Below, in pieces: positions 1 to 8,736 of a stretch of DNA of 64,000 nucleotides (positions are counted from its first letter, which is position 1; every line of letters starts with the position of its first letter). This DNA comes from Rhizobium etli 8C-3 (GTDB lineage Bacteria > Pseudomonadota > Alphaproteobacteria > Rhizobiales > Rhizobiaceae). Where the stretch lies: assembly GCF_001908375.1 (NCBI RefSeq), contig NZ_CP017241.1:2359001-2423000 (forward strand), given 5' to 3'. The notes beneath the pieces were generated by a model that was not told where the DNA came from, did no database searches, and worked only from the letters and a program-made list of their open reading frames with translations. The position numbers were made by a program, and so were the translations under genes.

Positions 1-13
1 AATAGCCCTGCAA

Positions 14-286
14 CTAGCGAAACGGCTCCGTGCGCCGGGTCGATTTTCTATAGTGAATCCATAAGGCGGCTATGCAGCCAAGCATGGCAAAGCCATACCA
101 ACCGAACATCAGGCCCAGCACCCATTGTTCCTGGCTATTGCGAAGACCAAAACCAGTGGCGATCAAAACAACATGAGCAATAAGAAGTCCAAGCGCCACG
201 AAGATCACGAACACAACCCCTGTTAGTGAGATCGTTGTACGAAAAACAACCGAGACTTCCAAGATGTGGCGGCCTTCTGATTGCAA
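14..286 (-). CDS. Small two-helix membrane protein, unknown function
   Basis: This 90-residue product has two hydrophobic segments, at about residues 20-45 and 56-76, the second followed by a basic tail (HYRKSTRR). I do not recognise a family. The first codon is TTG, with a GGAG-like sequence about 11 bases upstream; GTG codons further in are alternatives. It lies outside the intact transposon, in what appears to be the decayed cargo of an older element. The membrane prediction is firmer than the start or the reality of the gene. Confidence 0.4.
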   Translation of the reverse strand: MQSEGRHILEVSVVFRTTISLTGVVFVIFVALGLLIAHVVLIATGFGLRNSQEQWVLGLMFGWYGFAMLGCIAALWIHYRKSTRRTEPFR

Positions 287-381
287 GCTGGTAAATCTCC
301 AGTTACAGAATTTGCTCCAGATGATCGGTTAAGGAGAGCGCCTAAGATGGACGTGAACTCTTTCGTTGCACAGGAGACGTA

Positions 382-720
382 ATGCCGGTCGGTTTCGCGG
401 AAGGACTCTCATTCGACCACACCAGGACGAACTGGACCGGCGACGGCCCTCGTCCGCTCTCCTGGACTATGTGGTATCCGGCCGTCGATAGCGCCAATGA
501 AACGCTTGCGACTGAACATCCGATTTTCCGGCTGCATCCCATCGCTCCGGATGCCGCGCTGAAGAATGCCGGGAAGCCTCATCCTCTCGTCCTGCTGTCG
601 CACGGCAGTAGCGGCGTCACCTTCGGCCTTGTTATCAATCGCTTGCGAAGCGCTCGACAGCACGTCCTCTTGTGGTGTCACATCCGGCATCCCGATCATC
701 GGTCAGTTCGATCTTGAGAT
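382..720 (+). pseudogene. Frameshifted alpha/beta-hydrolase fragment
   Basis: The first 70 codons resemble the N-terminus of dienelactone-hydrolase or PAF-acetylhydrolase-like enzymes: a WYPA strand followed by HPLVLLSHGSSG, the usual oxyanion-loop strand. After about position 630 the frame is lost. In another frame the continuation reads LAKRSTARPLVVSHPAS, which resembles the next helix and strand of such enzymes (LAxxLARRGYVVAxVxHP). No catalytic serine, aspartate or histidine part remains. I infer a frameshifted and truncated hydrolase gene. Confidence 0.5.
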
Positions 721-846
721 TTTCCGAAGCGCTATCTGCAGTTGTAAAATGAAAGTTCGATTACTACTCACATTAGGTAAATAGGAAAAGAACGCCGAAA
801 CGTTAGAATGCCGCCCGTAAAATCCGGTCACGGATTTGGGGGGACC

Positions 847-1329
847 ATGCGAGATCGTCTGAAAATGGTTGGACCCGCCATCGCGGCTTCAGGTCGATGC
901 GTTGGGATTGGCGTTTTAGGTGCTGTTTTAACCTTTTCCCAAGCCAGCGCAGAACCGCAATCAAACGGTTCTATGCTCACAGCCAAACTGAGATTGCTTT
1001 GCGGCCAGTCGGATGTCGTCTGGAACTATGTTGTAACGATAATGGGTGAAAGAGAAGCAATCCTGAACAACAGCAATCAGGGCAAACAAGGTGAAACAAT
1101 CCGCCACTTCGTGCTTTATCGCGATAACAGCTGGGTCCTGATTTACGATTTCTTTCGGCGGGGACGTCCAAGCAGAGAAGATCAAGCCTGCATCGTCGCC
1201 AGCGGTTCCCAAGAAACAGCCTACGAGGCCGTCGGGCTATTGGTTGTCGAGCTTCCAAATGAGTGGATGGGTGAGCGTCTGAAGGACGTTCCTCCTCCGG
1301 AGCTTGATGGAACACCAGTAACCTACTAG
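847..1329 (+). CDS. Exported protein of unknown function
   Basis: The start at 847 is chosen because GGGGGG stands five bases before the ATG; an in-frame start at 808 has nothing comparable. The product is about 160 residues. It begins with a basic stretch and a hydrophobic core (GIGVLGAVLTF) ending at a QASA cleavage-type site, so export by Sec is likely. The mature part (TAKLRLLCGQSDVVWNY onward) matches no family I can name. It is a passenger of the older, left-hand element. Confidence 0.55.
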   Translation: MRDRLKMVGPAIAASGRCVGIGVLGAVLTFSQASAEPQSNGSMLTAKLRLLCGQSDVVWNYVVTIMGEREAILNNSNQGKQGETIRHFVLYRDNSWVLIYDFFRRGRPSREDQACIVASGSQETAYEAVGLLVVELPNEWMGERLKDVPPPELDGTPVTY

Positions 1330-1361
1330 CGCCATCAGCGCTGTGAGCCGGAGGTGCTTAC

Positions 1362-1547
1362 ATGAGACGCTTAATCGAAGCCGCCTTAATTCTATTCATC
1401 CTGACGCCGCACGGGTTTGCCGAGGGCGTCCGGCCCAAATTTCCGCCAGACGAGAGGTTAAACGTTCCGTCGCTTACCCTTACGGACGAGCAGTTTCTGC
1501 GGGGCGATACGGCGAACGGGATTGCTGTGACCCTAACGGGAGTGTGA
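1362..1547 (+). pseudogene. 5' fragment of an exported dienelactone-hydrolase-like gene
   Basis: A GGAGGT ribosome site precedes the ATG. The 61 codons give a signal peptide ending at FAEG, then KFPPDERLNVPSLTLTDEQF and a VTLTG strand. This layout is typical of the start of rhizobial secreted dienelactone-hydrolase-family proteins. The frame stops where the first core strand should follow, so the whole catalytic domain is missing. The preserved translation signals suggest recent truncation. Confidence 0.5.
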
Positions 1548-1984
1548 TTGTGAACAGGCCCTTCGCCTCGATCCATTGAGTCGGCAGCCTGACCCATTCC
1601 GGAAATCGAAAGGTTATGGAGCTGGAACTCCCCTCTCCTGCGCGAGCGCGTAGAACTCTTCGTGGGTCAGCATGCTGGTTCCCTCCTTTGATGGCGCTGA
1701 ATAGCAACGAGAGCCATCGTCATTGCGCAAACGCTAATGGATGGCTTTCAGTCATTATACAGTTCTTACGCAGAGTTGCTCTCAACGGTCGAGCAGAAAG
1801 AGTGGCGGGGTTTGAGGACGCCCACCGTGCTTCGTTGACCGTCTGCTTTTACTGGTTCGGCTGCATATCCCCGAGAACCTTGTGGAGTGTATTGCAAGTC
1901 TCCATCTGATAGAGGTTTTTATTGCATTACCGACGATCGCCTCAAACAACTTTTCACAATTAAATCAGTTCGATATGGTCTGAT
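1548..1984. other. Decayed sequence with a 19-codon remnant
   Basis: I see no full gene here. On the minus strand, 1673-1614 reads ATG plus 18 more codons (MLTHEEFYALAQERGVPAP) and then TAA. An AAAGGAGGG ribosome site stands directly upstream. It looks like the truncated start of a lost gene whose translation signal survived. The rest shows no coding pattern in any frame. Confidence 0.3.
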
Positions 1985-2075
1985 AGCTATTTCGCTTTGA
2001 TTGAATCCGTTTCGCTGTGGCTGAATCTGCTTCGCTATAGGCCAGTGTTTGCTTCGCTCTAATGTGAGTTCATCA
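1985..2075 (+). repeat. Right end of an older, diverged Tn7-like element
   Basis: Four related sites about 19-23 bp apart lie at 1985-2002, 2003-2021, 2023-2041 and 2046-2064. Their core reads GAATCYGYTTCGCTRTRG. They are followed by the terminus GTGAGTTCATCA at 2064-2075. Number, spacing and core match the right end at 63391-63481, but with differences such as TTCGCT for ATCRCT and CTAATG for CTAAAG. The orientation is the same as the intact element, so this end belongs to a neighbour that extends leftward out of the window. Confidence 0.8.
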
Positions 2076-2079
2076 ACAA
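2075..2079. repeat. Left target-site duplication AACAA
   Basis: The five bases AACAA directly before the terminus at 2080 are repeated exactly after the terminus at 63481. Five-base duplications are the hallmark of Tn7-type insertion. The first A is also the last base of the older element's right terminus, so the insertion fell on the very edge of that element. Confidence 0.85.
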
Positions 2080-2188
2080 TGAGGAACTCACTTTAGAGCG
2101 ATTCACCCAAGCGCGTGATCTATCACAATATGCTGCCTCTATGGCGATTCTATTCCGTCGCCACCCTTAGCTGTAAAGGCGATCGGCC
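2080..2188. repeat. Left end with three TnsB-type binding sites
   Basis: After the terminus, three sites share the core T-A-x-x-GCGAT: 2091-2108, 2136-2156 and 2171-2188. Their spacing is irregular (about 45 and 35 bp), in contrast to the tight tandem array at the right end. Tn7 shows the same asymmetry, with three spaced sites on one end and four packed sites on the other. The tniQ stop lies 25 bp inside the last site. Confidence 0.75.
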
Positions 2189-2212
2189 GGCTGGGACCAG
2201 TGCAAACACTCA

Positions 2213-4033
2213 TCACACACACCTCTTAATGATCGATCGGAAAGCGTTGCTTACGTCCGAGCGTCGCCAGATGGCACGCTTGTTCGCGTCATCGAATACT
2301 GGGTTGATGCCAGCATCAAGAAGGTGTTCCCGGAGTTGCGTTTTGGAAACGATATGCCCCTCTAATTGAAGCCTGATCCGAGCCGAAAGGCCGCTCTCGT
2401 AACATGATGCAAACTGTCCGAGTATTGCCCTCGTATACGGTGGCTTCAAGATTTCCATCTTCTTTATATGCGTTATCTGACCTGGCCACAGTCGAAGATA
2501 GACAGGCGCTTCCCTGGCCAGAATTGGTAGCGAATAGGCTTCGTCGAGGGACGCCTCAGCGAGAGCGAGAACACGCTGGAGGGCGTCCAAGTCTCGAATA
2601 TGAATAGTCTCCAAAACAGACCTCCGCGTCTCGCGCGAAACCCAATATTCGATATCGCCGTCAAGCAACGCCCTGACGACATTGGCCCACGGATCGCCGC
2701 CTCGCGTATATAGCGCTGTCACCGCCTGAGGCAGGCGGACAGATTCCGCAGGAGGCAGGCCACCGCATCGCTGTCGTACGATCCGAGCGAGGAACGAAGC
2801 AGCAACTTCGGGAAATGTTAGGAGACCATCCAGCTGGCAAAGCTCGGCAGGGAAGATTCTATTGTCCGTCATGTCGAGCAATGAGGGGACGGCGATACCG
2901 AACGACCTGCAAAAGCCCGTGACGTCGTGATTTGCGCGGAACAGCGCCAGCAGCATCTCTAGCGGAGTGCTTTCACTAGCAACCTCTCGGAAGCGTCTCA
3001 GTGCAAGGTATTCATCGACATTAAGGGTCGTCGGCTTGTAGCCTGCGGTGAAAGCTTGACTACCGATTACCCTGACCCGGGTCCCGCGTTCGATAGCGCG
3101 CATCTTCTCCCGGAGACGGTTCGGGACCCGAACATAGTAGAATAAGTACTTCAAAGGATGGTTTAAGAGGTTCCTTTCGCCGCCTGGATCGTGCGCAACG
3201 AGGTCGGAGAATGTCTCGGGCCAGCCCTCGATGACCTCCGCGGCACTCGCTAATACCGGTGCGGTGACTTCCCAGGTCTGTTTCGTGTCTACCCTGCAGG
3301 CAATCGATCGAGCCACTGCACAAATAAAATCGAACATTGTTCCGTCGTCGATATCCTCGAAATCAGCATGCAAGCTCGTCCTGACCTTCCGGCGTTTTTC
3401 CTCTTTCGTCGGATCGATCAGGCTTGTCGCAAGGTCCAGATGTCTCCAATAGCGCTCGTCGACGAGCTGCTGCGGATATTGGCGAAGGTCAACGGCGATG
3501 AGCTCCCCGTTTTCGGAGATTTTGCAACAGTTGTCACAACACCAAACGTCTCCCATAAACCTCATCCCGAACCTCTTATCGCAGACGGGGCACTTCTCCA
3601 GAAGAAACTCTTTGGTCTCTGGATCGAACTCCAACGCCCGCACCTGCCAAAGCGCACGCAAGTGAGGCGACTTCCGAAGAGCGAGCGGCGACACTCGACG
3701 ATATCGAGTTAGAGCCCCGCATCGGAGCGATGTCTCGAAAAACGGAAGGCATCTCCGACCGGTTGATGGTCGGCTCCACGATAGCGCCTGTAGCTCGCCA
3801 AGCCCTCCCTCGTCCCCAACGAGGGACGCGAGGGCCTCGGCGGTGATGCCTAGCCCGCTGAGTGTACCCGGTGCCATTGGAATGCCTTGGTTCTCGACTC
3901 CAAGTAACTCAAGCGATTTCCGCAGATGAAAGCCATTTTCGCAACCCGCGCGAAGCAAAAACCCTTCAAGCGACTCTCCTGCCCGCGGGCGCGTTGCCCT
4001 TGGGTATCGTCCTTTCGCGATATTAATTGTCAT
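2213..4033 (-). CDS. tniQ: TniQ/TnsD-family target-selection protein
   Basis: TniQ/TnsD proteins bind target DNA and recruit TnsC to it. The product is about 606 residues. A zinc-ribbon with two CxxC-type pairs (CPVCDKR and CCDNC) sits at about residues 148-169, where this family carries its zinc finger. The N-terminus (ESLEGFLLRAGCENGF) is the usual TniQ opening. The long C-terminal part may be the DNA-reading region, as in TnsD, though that is inference. ATG at 4033 is preferred because it overlaps the tnsC stop and has AAGGA upstream; an in-frame start at 4051 is possible. This gene lies closest to the transposon end and reads toward it. Confidence 0.85.
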   Translation of the reverse strand: MTINIAKGRYPRATRPRAGESLEGFLLRAGCENGFHLRKSLELLGVENQGIPMAPGTLSGLGITAEALASLVGDEGGLGELQALSWSRPSTGRRCLPFFETSLRCGALTRYRRVSPLALRKSPHLRALWQVRALEFDPETKEFLLEKCPVCDKRFGMRFMGDVWCCDNCCKISENGELIAVDLRQYPQQLVDERYWRHLDLATSLIDPTKEEKRRKVRTSLHADFEDIDDGTMFDFICAVARSIACRVDTKQTWEVTAPVLASAAEVIEGWPETFSDLVAHDPGGERNLLNHPLKYLFYYVRVPNRLREKMRAIERGTRVRVIGSQAFTAGYKPTTLNVDEYLALRRFREVASESTPLEMLLALFRANHDVTGFCRSFGIAVPSLLDMTDNRIFPAELCQLDGLLTFPEVAASFLARIVRQRCGGLPPAESVRLPQAVTALYTRGGDPWANVVRALLDGDIEYWVSRETRRSVLETIHIRDLDALQRVLALAEASLDEAYSLPILAREAPVYLRLWPGQITHIKKMEILKPPYTRAILGQFASCYESGLSARIRLQLEGHIVSKTQLREHLLDAGINPVFDDANKRAIWRRSDVSNAFRSIIKRCV

Positions 4034-5090
4034 TGGCGACGTCCTTCGCATATTCTTCGGGAGATGGAATGAAGGTCGGCCCCGTTCTGAAGGGGTTGTA
4101 AGAACACAGTTTGATTTCTTGCGAATAGTCCTCTACGGCGGTTGCGAGATGTTCTCGGGTGAGCTGCGCATGGCCACTCTCAGCCATATTTTCCAGCGCA
4201 TTCCGGACGATGATTGCAACAACGCCCAGACGTCCTTTCGAAGCGATGTTCAAACAGAGCGGGACATCCCCTTCGACGAGTATTCTTGGCCTTTCCGGCA
4301 AAATGCGATGCTCCACAATTTTCAAGCTGAGCCGGCCGCAAAAGTCCTCGAAGTCCTTTCGACCTTTTCGGTCGCCATAATGCAAAGGTCTAAAATCTAT
4401 CGGCTTGTGAGAACGGGTAGCTATCTGGTGTTCGAAAACGACTTTCTCGGCATGTTGCGTGCCGACGAAGACTATGGGCCATCGTTTTACCCAGCCCTTG
4501 AAGGTGTTCTGGACTTCGGTCGCGTCGTCTGTTCTCGACACCGGACCGGTGTTGGCGGGCGTCTTCAGGTGCTGGATTTCGTCGATGAAAATGATCTGGT
4601 AACCACGTTCAGAGAGAGCCTTTTCCACACGGTACCGCCTTTGCCTATAGGTTCCGCTGTAAGGTTCCGGATCACCTAGCGCTACCAGGAAATCCGACAT
4701 GAGACTGCTCATCGTCGTGCCGCCTGTCAGCTCCACATGCAGCGCGATGGTCTGCAATTTGGCCAACTCGCGTCTCGGAAGCTTTGCGGTCTTTTCTAGC
4801 CAGGCTTTTTCGTCGGCTGTCTTAGCCGTTAGCGCTTTCGCGGCCAGCCATTCATCGACGAGGAATTTGTCAATGTACCATTCGACGGTGGTTGTTTTTC
4901 CCGACTGCGATCCGGCGAACATCTTGACCGCGGTCTGCCCTGCGTACGGGGCCGCAATCATGCGCTGACGCAACTTCTTGAATACAGCGACAGCAGCCTC
5001 CTGTTGCGGGTGCTTGATCCGCATCTCGCTAAACTCGGCATAAATCTCATCCGGGCTCATCATTCTATGGGGTAGCAAGACTGCCTCCAT
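4023..5090 (-). CDS. tnsC: TnsC/TniB-family AAA+ transposition regulator
   Basis: TnsC-type ATPases connect the TniQ-marked target to the TnsAB transposase. The P-loop GSQSGKTT lies at about residues 60-67 and the Walker B IIFIDEIQHL ends near residue 175, both as in TniB/TnsC. FVGTQHAEKV later in the protein fits sensor 1. At about 355 residues the length suits the TniB type. ATG at 5090 is used; a TTG at 5099 overlaps the tnsB stop as TTGA and could be the coupled start instead. The end overlaps tniQ by 11 bases, which indicates one transcript. Confidence 0.87.
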   Translation of the reverse strand: MEAVLLPHRMMSPDEIYAEFSEMRIKHPQQEAAVAVFKKLRQRMIAAPYAGQTAVKMFAGSQSGKTTTVEWYIDKFLVDEWLAAKALTAKTADEKAWLEKTAKLPRRELAKLQTIALHVELTGGTTMSSLMSDFLVALGDPEPYSGTYRQRRYRVEKALSERGYQIIFIDEIQHLKTPANTGPVSRTDDATEVQNTFKGWVKRWPIVFVGTQHAEKVVFEHQIATRSHKPIDFRPLHYGDRKGRKDFEDFCGRLSLKIVEHRILPERPRILVEGDVPLCLNIASKGRLGVVAIIVRNALENMAESGHAQLTREHLATAVEDYSQEIKLCSYNPFRTGPTFIPSPEEYAKDVANDN

Positions 5091-5095
5091 CTTTC

Positions 5096-7375
5096 TCAAT
5101 CGAGATCGTCAGCGAGCGCATCCAGAAAGCTGTCTGGGCTCTCAATGATGGGCAACATCCACTGACTGGAGCTTTGAAGGTCTGGTATCGAGGGTGGTGG
5201 GACGGCCGGCGGCGCGGCTAGGTTGCGCAGTTTCTTCACCTGTTTGTTTATTTCACGCGTCTCCCGAGCCTTCTGCGCGCCGCGAGGCTGATCTTTGTGA
5301 AGAATTTGTGGGGCCTTCCGAACCATCGCAGGCATTTCCTGCGGGACATCGTAAGAAGCGGTACCCTGAACGGTGGGCTCGATGCTGCCGATCTCAATGT
5401 GGTCGCCTTCAACGAGGTTCCAGATAACAAGCTCGTCTTGGCGAGCTGCTTTTTTGGCCGCCCTTTTTGCTTGACGGATCGCCCTCTCGGCGCGATCCAT
5501 GGCCCGCGCGTTGTCGATGAGTTTGTAATACTCATATTTCGCGAGGATAAGCTCTTCTTCATCAACGAAATGCTTATCCAGTCGGCGATCGCTGGCTTTG
5601 ATCAAGTCAGCCTCTGCGTAACTCAGGCCTTCGGCAAACCTGGGCTTCGAGTTTGGCAATCTGACGAAACGCTTCCTTACGTGGTCGACAATCACGATGT
5701 GCGAACAATCCCATTTGTAGATGATGGCCTCAACCTTGACCTTGCCGCGGCCGGAGCGCCCCTCCTTTGGCACTGTTGCAATCAGAAAATCTTCCGTTAC
5801 GTCCGGATGATGAAAAACGTGGTTCTCATAGACCACGCCGTTCCTGTCGATCCGCAGTCGCGCGCGGGTGCCGCAGATAATGTCCACGAGATCGAGCCGT
5901 TTGGAGACAGACCGACCTACCATAGGATCATTGATCTTCGACCACATTCGAACCGGAACAGCTTCAAGCGTGCGATTGCGACTCAAGTGGTGGACGTTGA
6001 CGATCCAGTGCCACATCACACCCTCGGCAAATCTGAGGGCCCAATCTGCTTTTTCCTCAGGCTTGAGCCGACGCGCCGCGAGCACGTGGGGCTTATAAGG
6101 TATTCCCCCGGGCGCTTTGTGCCAGATGCCTTTGTTGTATGTATTGAATCCGCTCTCGACGATGGCTTTCGCCTGCGGCGTCGCTTTTGGCGCAGCATCC
6201 ATATCGATGCCAGCATCGCCTAAGAGGGCCCGCATTGAAACGCCGATATTCTCAACGCCGTTGTCGAACAGCATTTTTTTCGGTTGCCCGTATCCGTCGG
6301 TCGCCCCTTTCTTGACCCCAAAGCGCTCGATAAGAAAAAGCTTTGGCCGCAGCATTTGCTTGATCGCCAATTGCACGGTGAGCGTGGATGGCTTTTCGAA
6401 AGTCAGAATTGCGGCGAGAAGTATCCGAGAATAGACATCCACTATGGATACAAGATAGGGCCGCTTGCGGTCTTCGACGTTCCCGTCTTCATCATAGATC
6501 GGTATCCATTCATCTATCTGCGTCTGATCGACCTGCACGAGTTGTAGTGGGAATTCAGCGGTCGCACCGCTGGCTCTAGCTCCATACCGCTGCAGCGCCT
6601 TTATAGGGTCGCGACGGGCGAGGCGCTCCCGAGTTTCCTGGTCGCGGATATAGTTTTCGACTGCCGTACGTTTTGGATATTTGAGCCCTTCTTCGCCTCG
6701 TGCGCGCCGAGCCCTGTCCTCTTCGATAGCTTGCCCAAGGAAAAGGAATACCGCCTCCTGTAACTCAGGAGGCTTTGGATTGCCTTCTTGGTAAAAATGC
6801 TCGACAGCCTCGTCTAGCTTTGGCTTTACCCAAGGGTCCTTCCATACCCTTTTGCTGTGAGCTCCTTGCTTGCTGATTAGGTCGGCAAGATCACGTTCGT
6901 GCGGAACACTTCGCTTCAGAGCACGAGCCAATCCCGACGCTGATGGCCTCCGAAAATGGCCGGCTCGGCAAGCCGTGGAGTACGTTTTCTCAATGAACTC
7001 TTCGAGGCCGTCCGTGGACTTCGAAACTTTGCCGTTCTCGTCAAACTTTCGAGCGTAGTACCTGTACATCAGCGCTTCCGCGACCTTTTCCTGGGCGCTC
7101 TCGATCCTTTTCCTTGTCTCGAGTGGTGTGTCCGGAAGAGTCGCGTCCATCAACGCGTGTATATCGATGCGATCAACCCAGTTTGACGACAACTGCTGGA
7201 CAGCAGCGTTTTCCTTGATCCATTTCCCGAACTGGGCCTCCTCGATCCGTTCCGGCATTCCGGTAGATTCATCAAGAAAGATGAGGGACCCGCCTGCGAG
7301 TTTTTTTACAAGGGTGTAGTCCCTTGTACGGTTATCGGTCGTGACGCGATAACAATCGCCTCTAGTGAATCCCAT
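5096..7375 (-). CDS. tnsB: TnsB-family DDE transposase
   Basis: TnsB binds the end repeats and joins the 3' ends to the target. An rve-type core is clear: QLVQVDQTQIDEW (Asp near residue 283), KMLFDNGVEN (Asp near 371) and AKAIVESGFN (Glu near 407), giving the DDE triad with family-like spacing. About 270 residues before the core would hold the DNA-binding domains, and a Mu-transposase-type C-terminal barrel and basic tail follow. The 759-residue length is normal. ATG at 7375 is preferred because GTAGGTG stands upstream; a GTG at 7384 follows the tnsA stop directly. Confidence 0.9.
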   Translation of the reverse strand: MGFTRGDCYRVTTDNRTRDYTLVKKLAGGSLIFLDESTGMPERIEEAQFGKWIKENAAVQQLSSNWVDRIDIHALMDATLPDTPLETRKRIESAQEKVAEALMYRYYARKFDENGKVSKSTDGLEEFIEKTYSTACRAGHFRRPSASGLARALKRSVPHERDLADLISKQGAHSKRVWKDPWVKPKLDEAVEHFYQEGNPKPPELQEAVFLFLGQAIEEDRARRARGEEGLKYPKRTAVENYIRDQETRERLARRDPIKALQRYGARASGATAEFPLQLVQVDQTQIDEWIPIYDEDGNVEDRKRPYLVSIVDVYSRILLAAILTFEKPSTLTVQLAIKQMLRPKLFLIERFGVKKGATDGYGQPKKMLFDNGVENIGVSMRALLGDAGIDMDAAPKATPQAKAIVESGFNTYNKGIWHKAPGGIPYKPHVLAARRLKPEEKADWALRFAEGVMWHWIVNVHHLSRNRTLEAVPVRMWSKINDPMVGRSVSKRLDLVDIICGTRARLRIDRNGVVYENHVFHHPDVTEDFLIATVPKEGRSGRGKVKVEAIIYKWDCSHIVIVDHVRKRFVRLPNSKPRFAEGLSYAEADLIKASDRRLDKHFVDEEELILAKYEYYKLIDNARAMDRAERAIRQAKRAAKKAARQDELVIWNLVEGDHIEIGSIEPTVQGTASYDVPQEMPAMVRKAPQILHKDQPRGAQKARETREINKQVKKLRNLAAPPAVPPPSIPDLQSSSQWMLPIIESPDSFLDALADDLD

Positions 7376-7384
7376 GGCTTGCAC

Positions 7385-8281
7385 CTACGACGTTACGCGA
7401 ACTTGCATTGTGTTATATCGCGGCAAGCGGACTACGGACTGCGGTGTCACATTGTCAGTTAGGTTGATTTCCACAATCCGACGAACGTGAAGCGCTCTCA
7501 GCTTACCCCAACCGACCGCGCCACCGCCGAGAGCCTCCACGACATCCGCTGCAATCTTCTCGCCTCCTTCCAGCACTCTCTGAGCAGACCAGACGTCAAG
7601 TTGGTTCACCGCCGTGTGTCTCCAGGAGACGACGCTGGAGGCAACGCGCAGGTGTCCCGGGAAAATGTCTTCGACCCGCTGGATGATGAGGAAAGATATT
7701 CCCAGCTTTCGGTAGATCGTCTCGGCCAATTCCAGCTTTTTCTTGTACCTCAGGTCATGCTGTCGGCTATCCCGGTCATCCTTGATTTCGATGATAAGCG
7801 TCTTCAGGTCGGCGTCGGGCTCGTCATTGGAAGGCGCAAGCGCTGCCGACGAAAATGGAACCCCATTCAAGAGGTCTGCCAAGAAGGACGGATGAACTTT
7901 CAGCTCGAGGTCAGGGAAGTACTTCAAGGGAGCGCGTTGCTCCCGAATGAAGATTTCCAGTCGATGAGGCTGCGCGAGCAGAGACACAACACGTGGGGAG
8001 GCCTCAGCGAGGACGAGCGCGGGCTGTTCCCCCTTTCGGGATTCCCAAGGCATCTGAGCGAAATCACCCTTCACCGATATGAAAAAGCCGGTGTATTTCG
8101 TCTGTCGGCCATTCACGATACGTCTTACCGGGCCGCCATCTTTTGACTTTAGCAGCCTGGCAATCGGACGACTGACGCCGAGAGCTTTTGCCACTTTCCG
8201 AACCGCAGCCGCGGCCCGTTTGGCCAAAGGTTTGAGAAAGCCGAATAGGCGAGCTTTTTCATTGGTCATTGCGATTGACAT
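7385..8281 (-). CDS. tnsA: TnsA-family endonuclease subunit
   Basis: TnsA cuts the 5' strands at the transposon ends and makes movement cut-and-paste. A restriction-enzyme-like active site is readable: MPWESRKGE (Glu near residue 80), YFPDLELKV (Asp near 124) and LIIEIKDD (E-x-K near 165-167). The C-terminal part is probably the winged-helix domain that contacts TnsC. The length is 298 residues. AGGAGTAGGATTCA precedes the ATG. It is the first gene of the tnsA-tnsB-tnsC-tniQ operon. The basic N-terminal extension (RAAAAVRKVAKALGVSRP) is longer than in Tn7 TnsA. Confidence 0.87.
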   Translation of the reverse strand: MSIAMTNEKARLFGFLKPLAKRAAAAVRKVAKALGVSRPIARLLKSKDGGPVRRIVNGRQTKYTGFFISVKGDFAQMPWESRKGEQPALVLAEASPRVVSLLAQPHRLEIFIREQRAPLKYFPDLELKVHPSFLADLLNGVPFSSAALAPSNDEPDADLKTLIIEIKDDRDSRQHDLRYKKKLELAETIYRKLGISFLIIQRVEDIFPGHLRVASSVVSWRHTAVNQLDVWSAQRVLEGGEKIAADVVEALGGGAVGWGKLRALHVRRIVEINLTDNVTPQSVVRLPRYNTMQVRVTS

Positions 8282-8736
8282 TGAATCCTACTCCTCTGCG
8301 CCTTAGGCGCGCCGATAGGTTCCCGTCCCCGACCGAGATCGCAGACAGAATTCGCAAAACTTTTAGACACACTGATGCAATGCGCTGGATGCGCCTGAGA
8401 GAACGTGCTAATGATTCGGATGTCTCCGATCATCAAGAGTGTTCGGGTCGGCACAAAGGGCGGCCGCATCGCTAGTGCGAGCCGCCCGCGCCCTTCAAAA
8501 TCTCACACGCCTCCCACCTGCACCGCCCACGCGATAACCTCGCAGCGCAAAGGCTGCATTGTTTATCAAAACTCGGCAGTGCAAGGAGTAGTAACGTCTG
8601 TCAGCTAGTGCGACTTCGTGATAGTCATCAAGGCCCTCCTCATCAAGTGTTGATTGTGCGGGAGAGTCGCTAGCTCTTTACCGCGAGTCGGCAGGAAAGA
8701 GCCTATGCATCAAGACGGATTGAATCAACAGGGTCC
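8282..8736. promoter_or_regulatory. Divergent intergenic region between tnsA and an HTH gene
   Basis: No convincing gene lies in these 455 bases. The promoter of the tns operon must lie here or just inside tnsA, and that of the rightward gene at 8737 as well. A GC-rich hairpin pairs GGGCGGC (8458-8464) with GCCGCCC (8481-8487), with further pairing of CGCA and TGCG inside it. It lacks a T-run, so it is not a typical terminator. I could not fix clear -35/-10 boxes by eye. Confidence 0.4.

Noticed and set aside
5297..6223. Open frame of 308 codons on the plus strand across tnsB
   Set aside because: It is antisense to a complete transposase with its DDE residues, has no ribosome site and gives no recognisable protein.
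8458..8487. Terminator between tnsA and the HTH gene
   Set aside because: The genes are divergent and no T-run follows the stem, so termination is not expected there.
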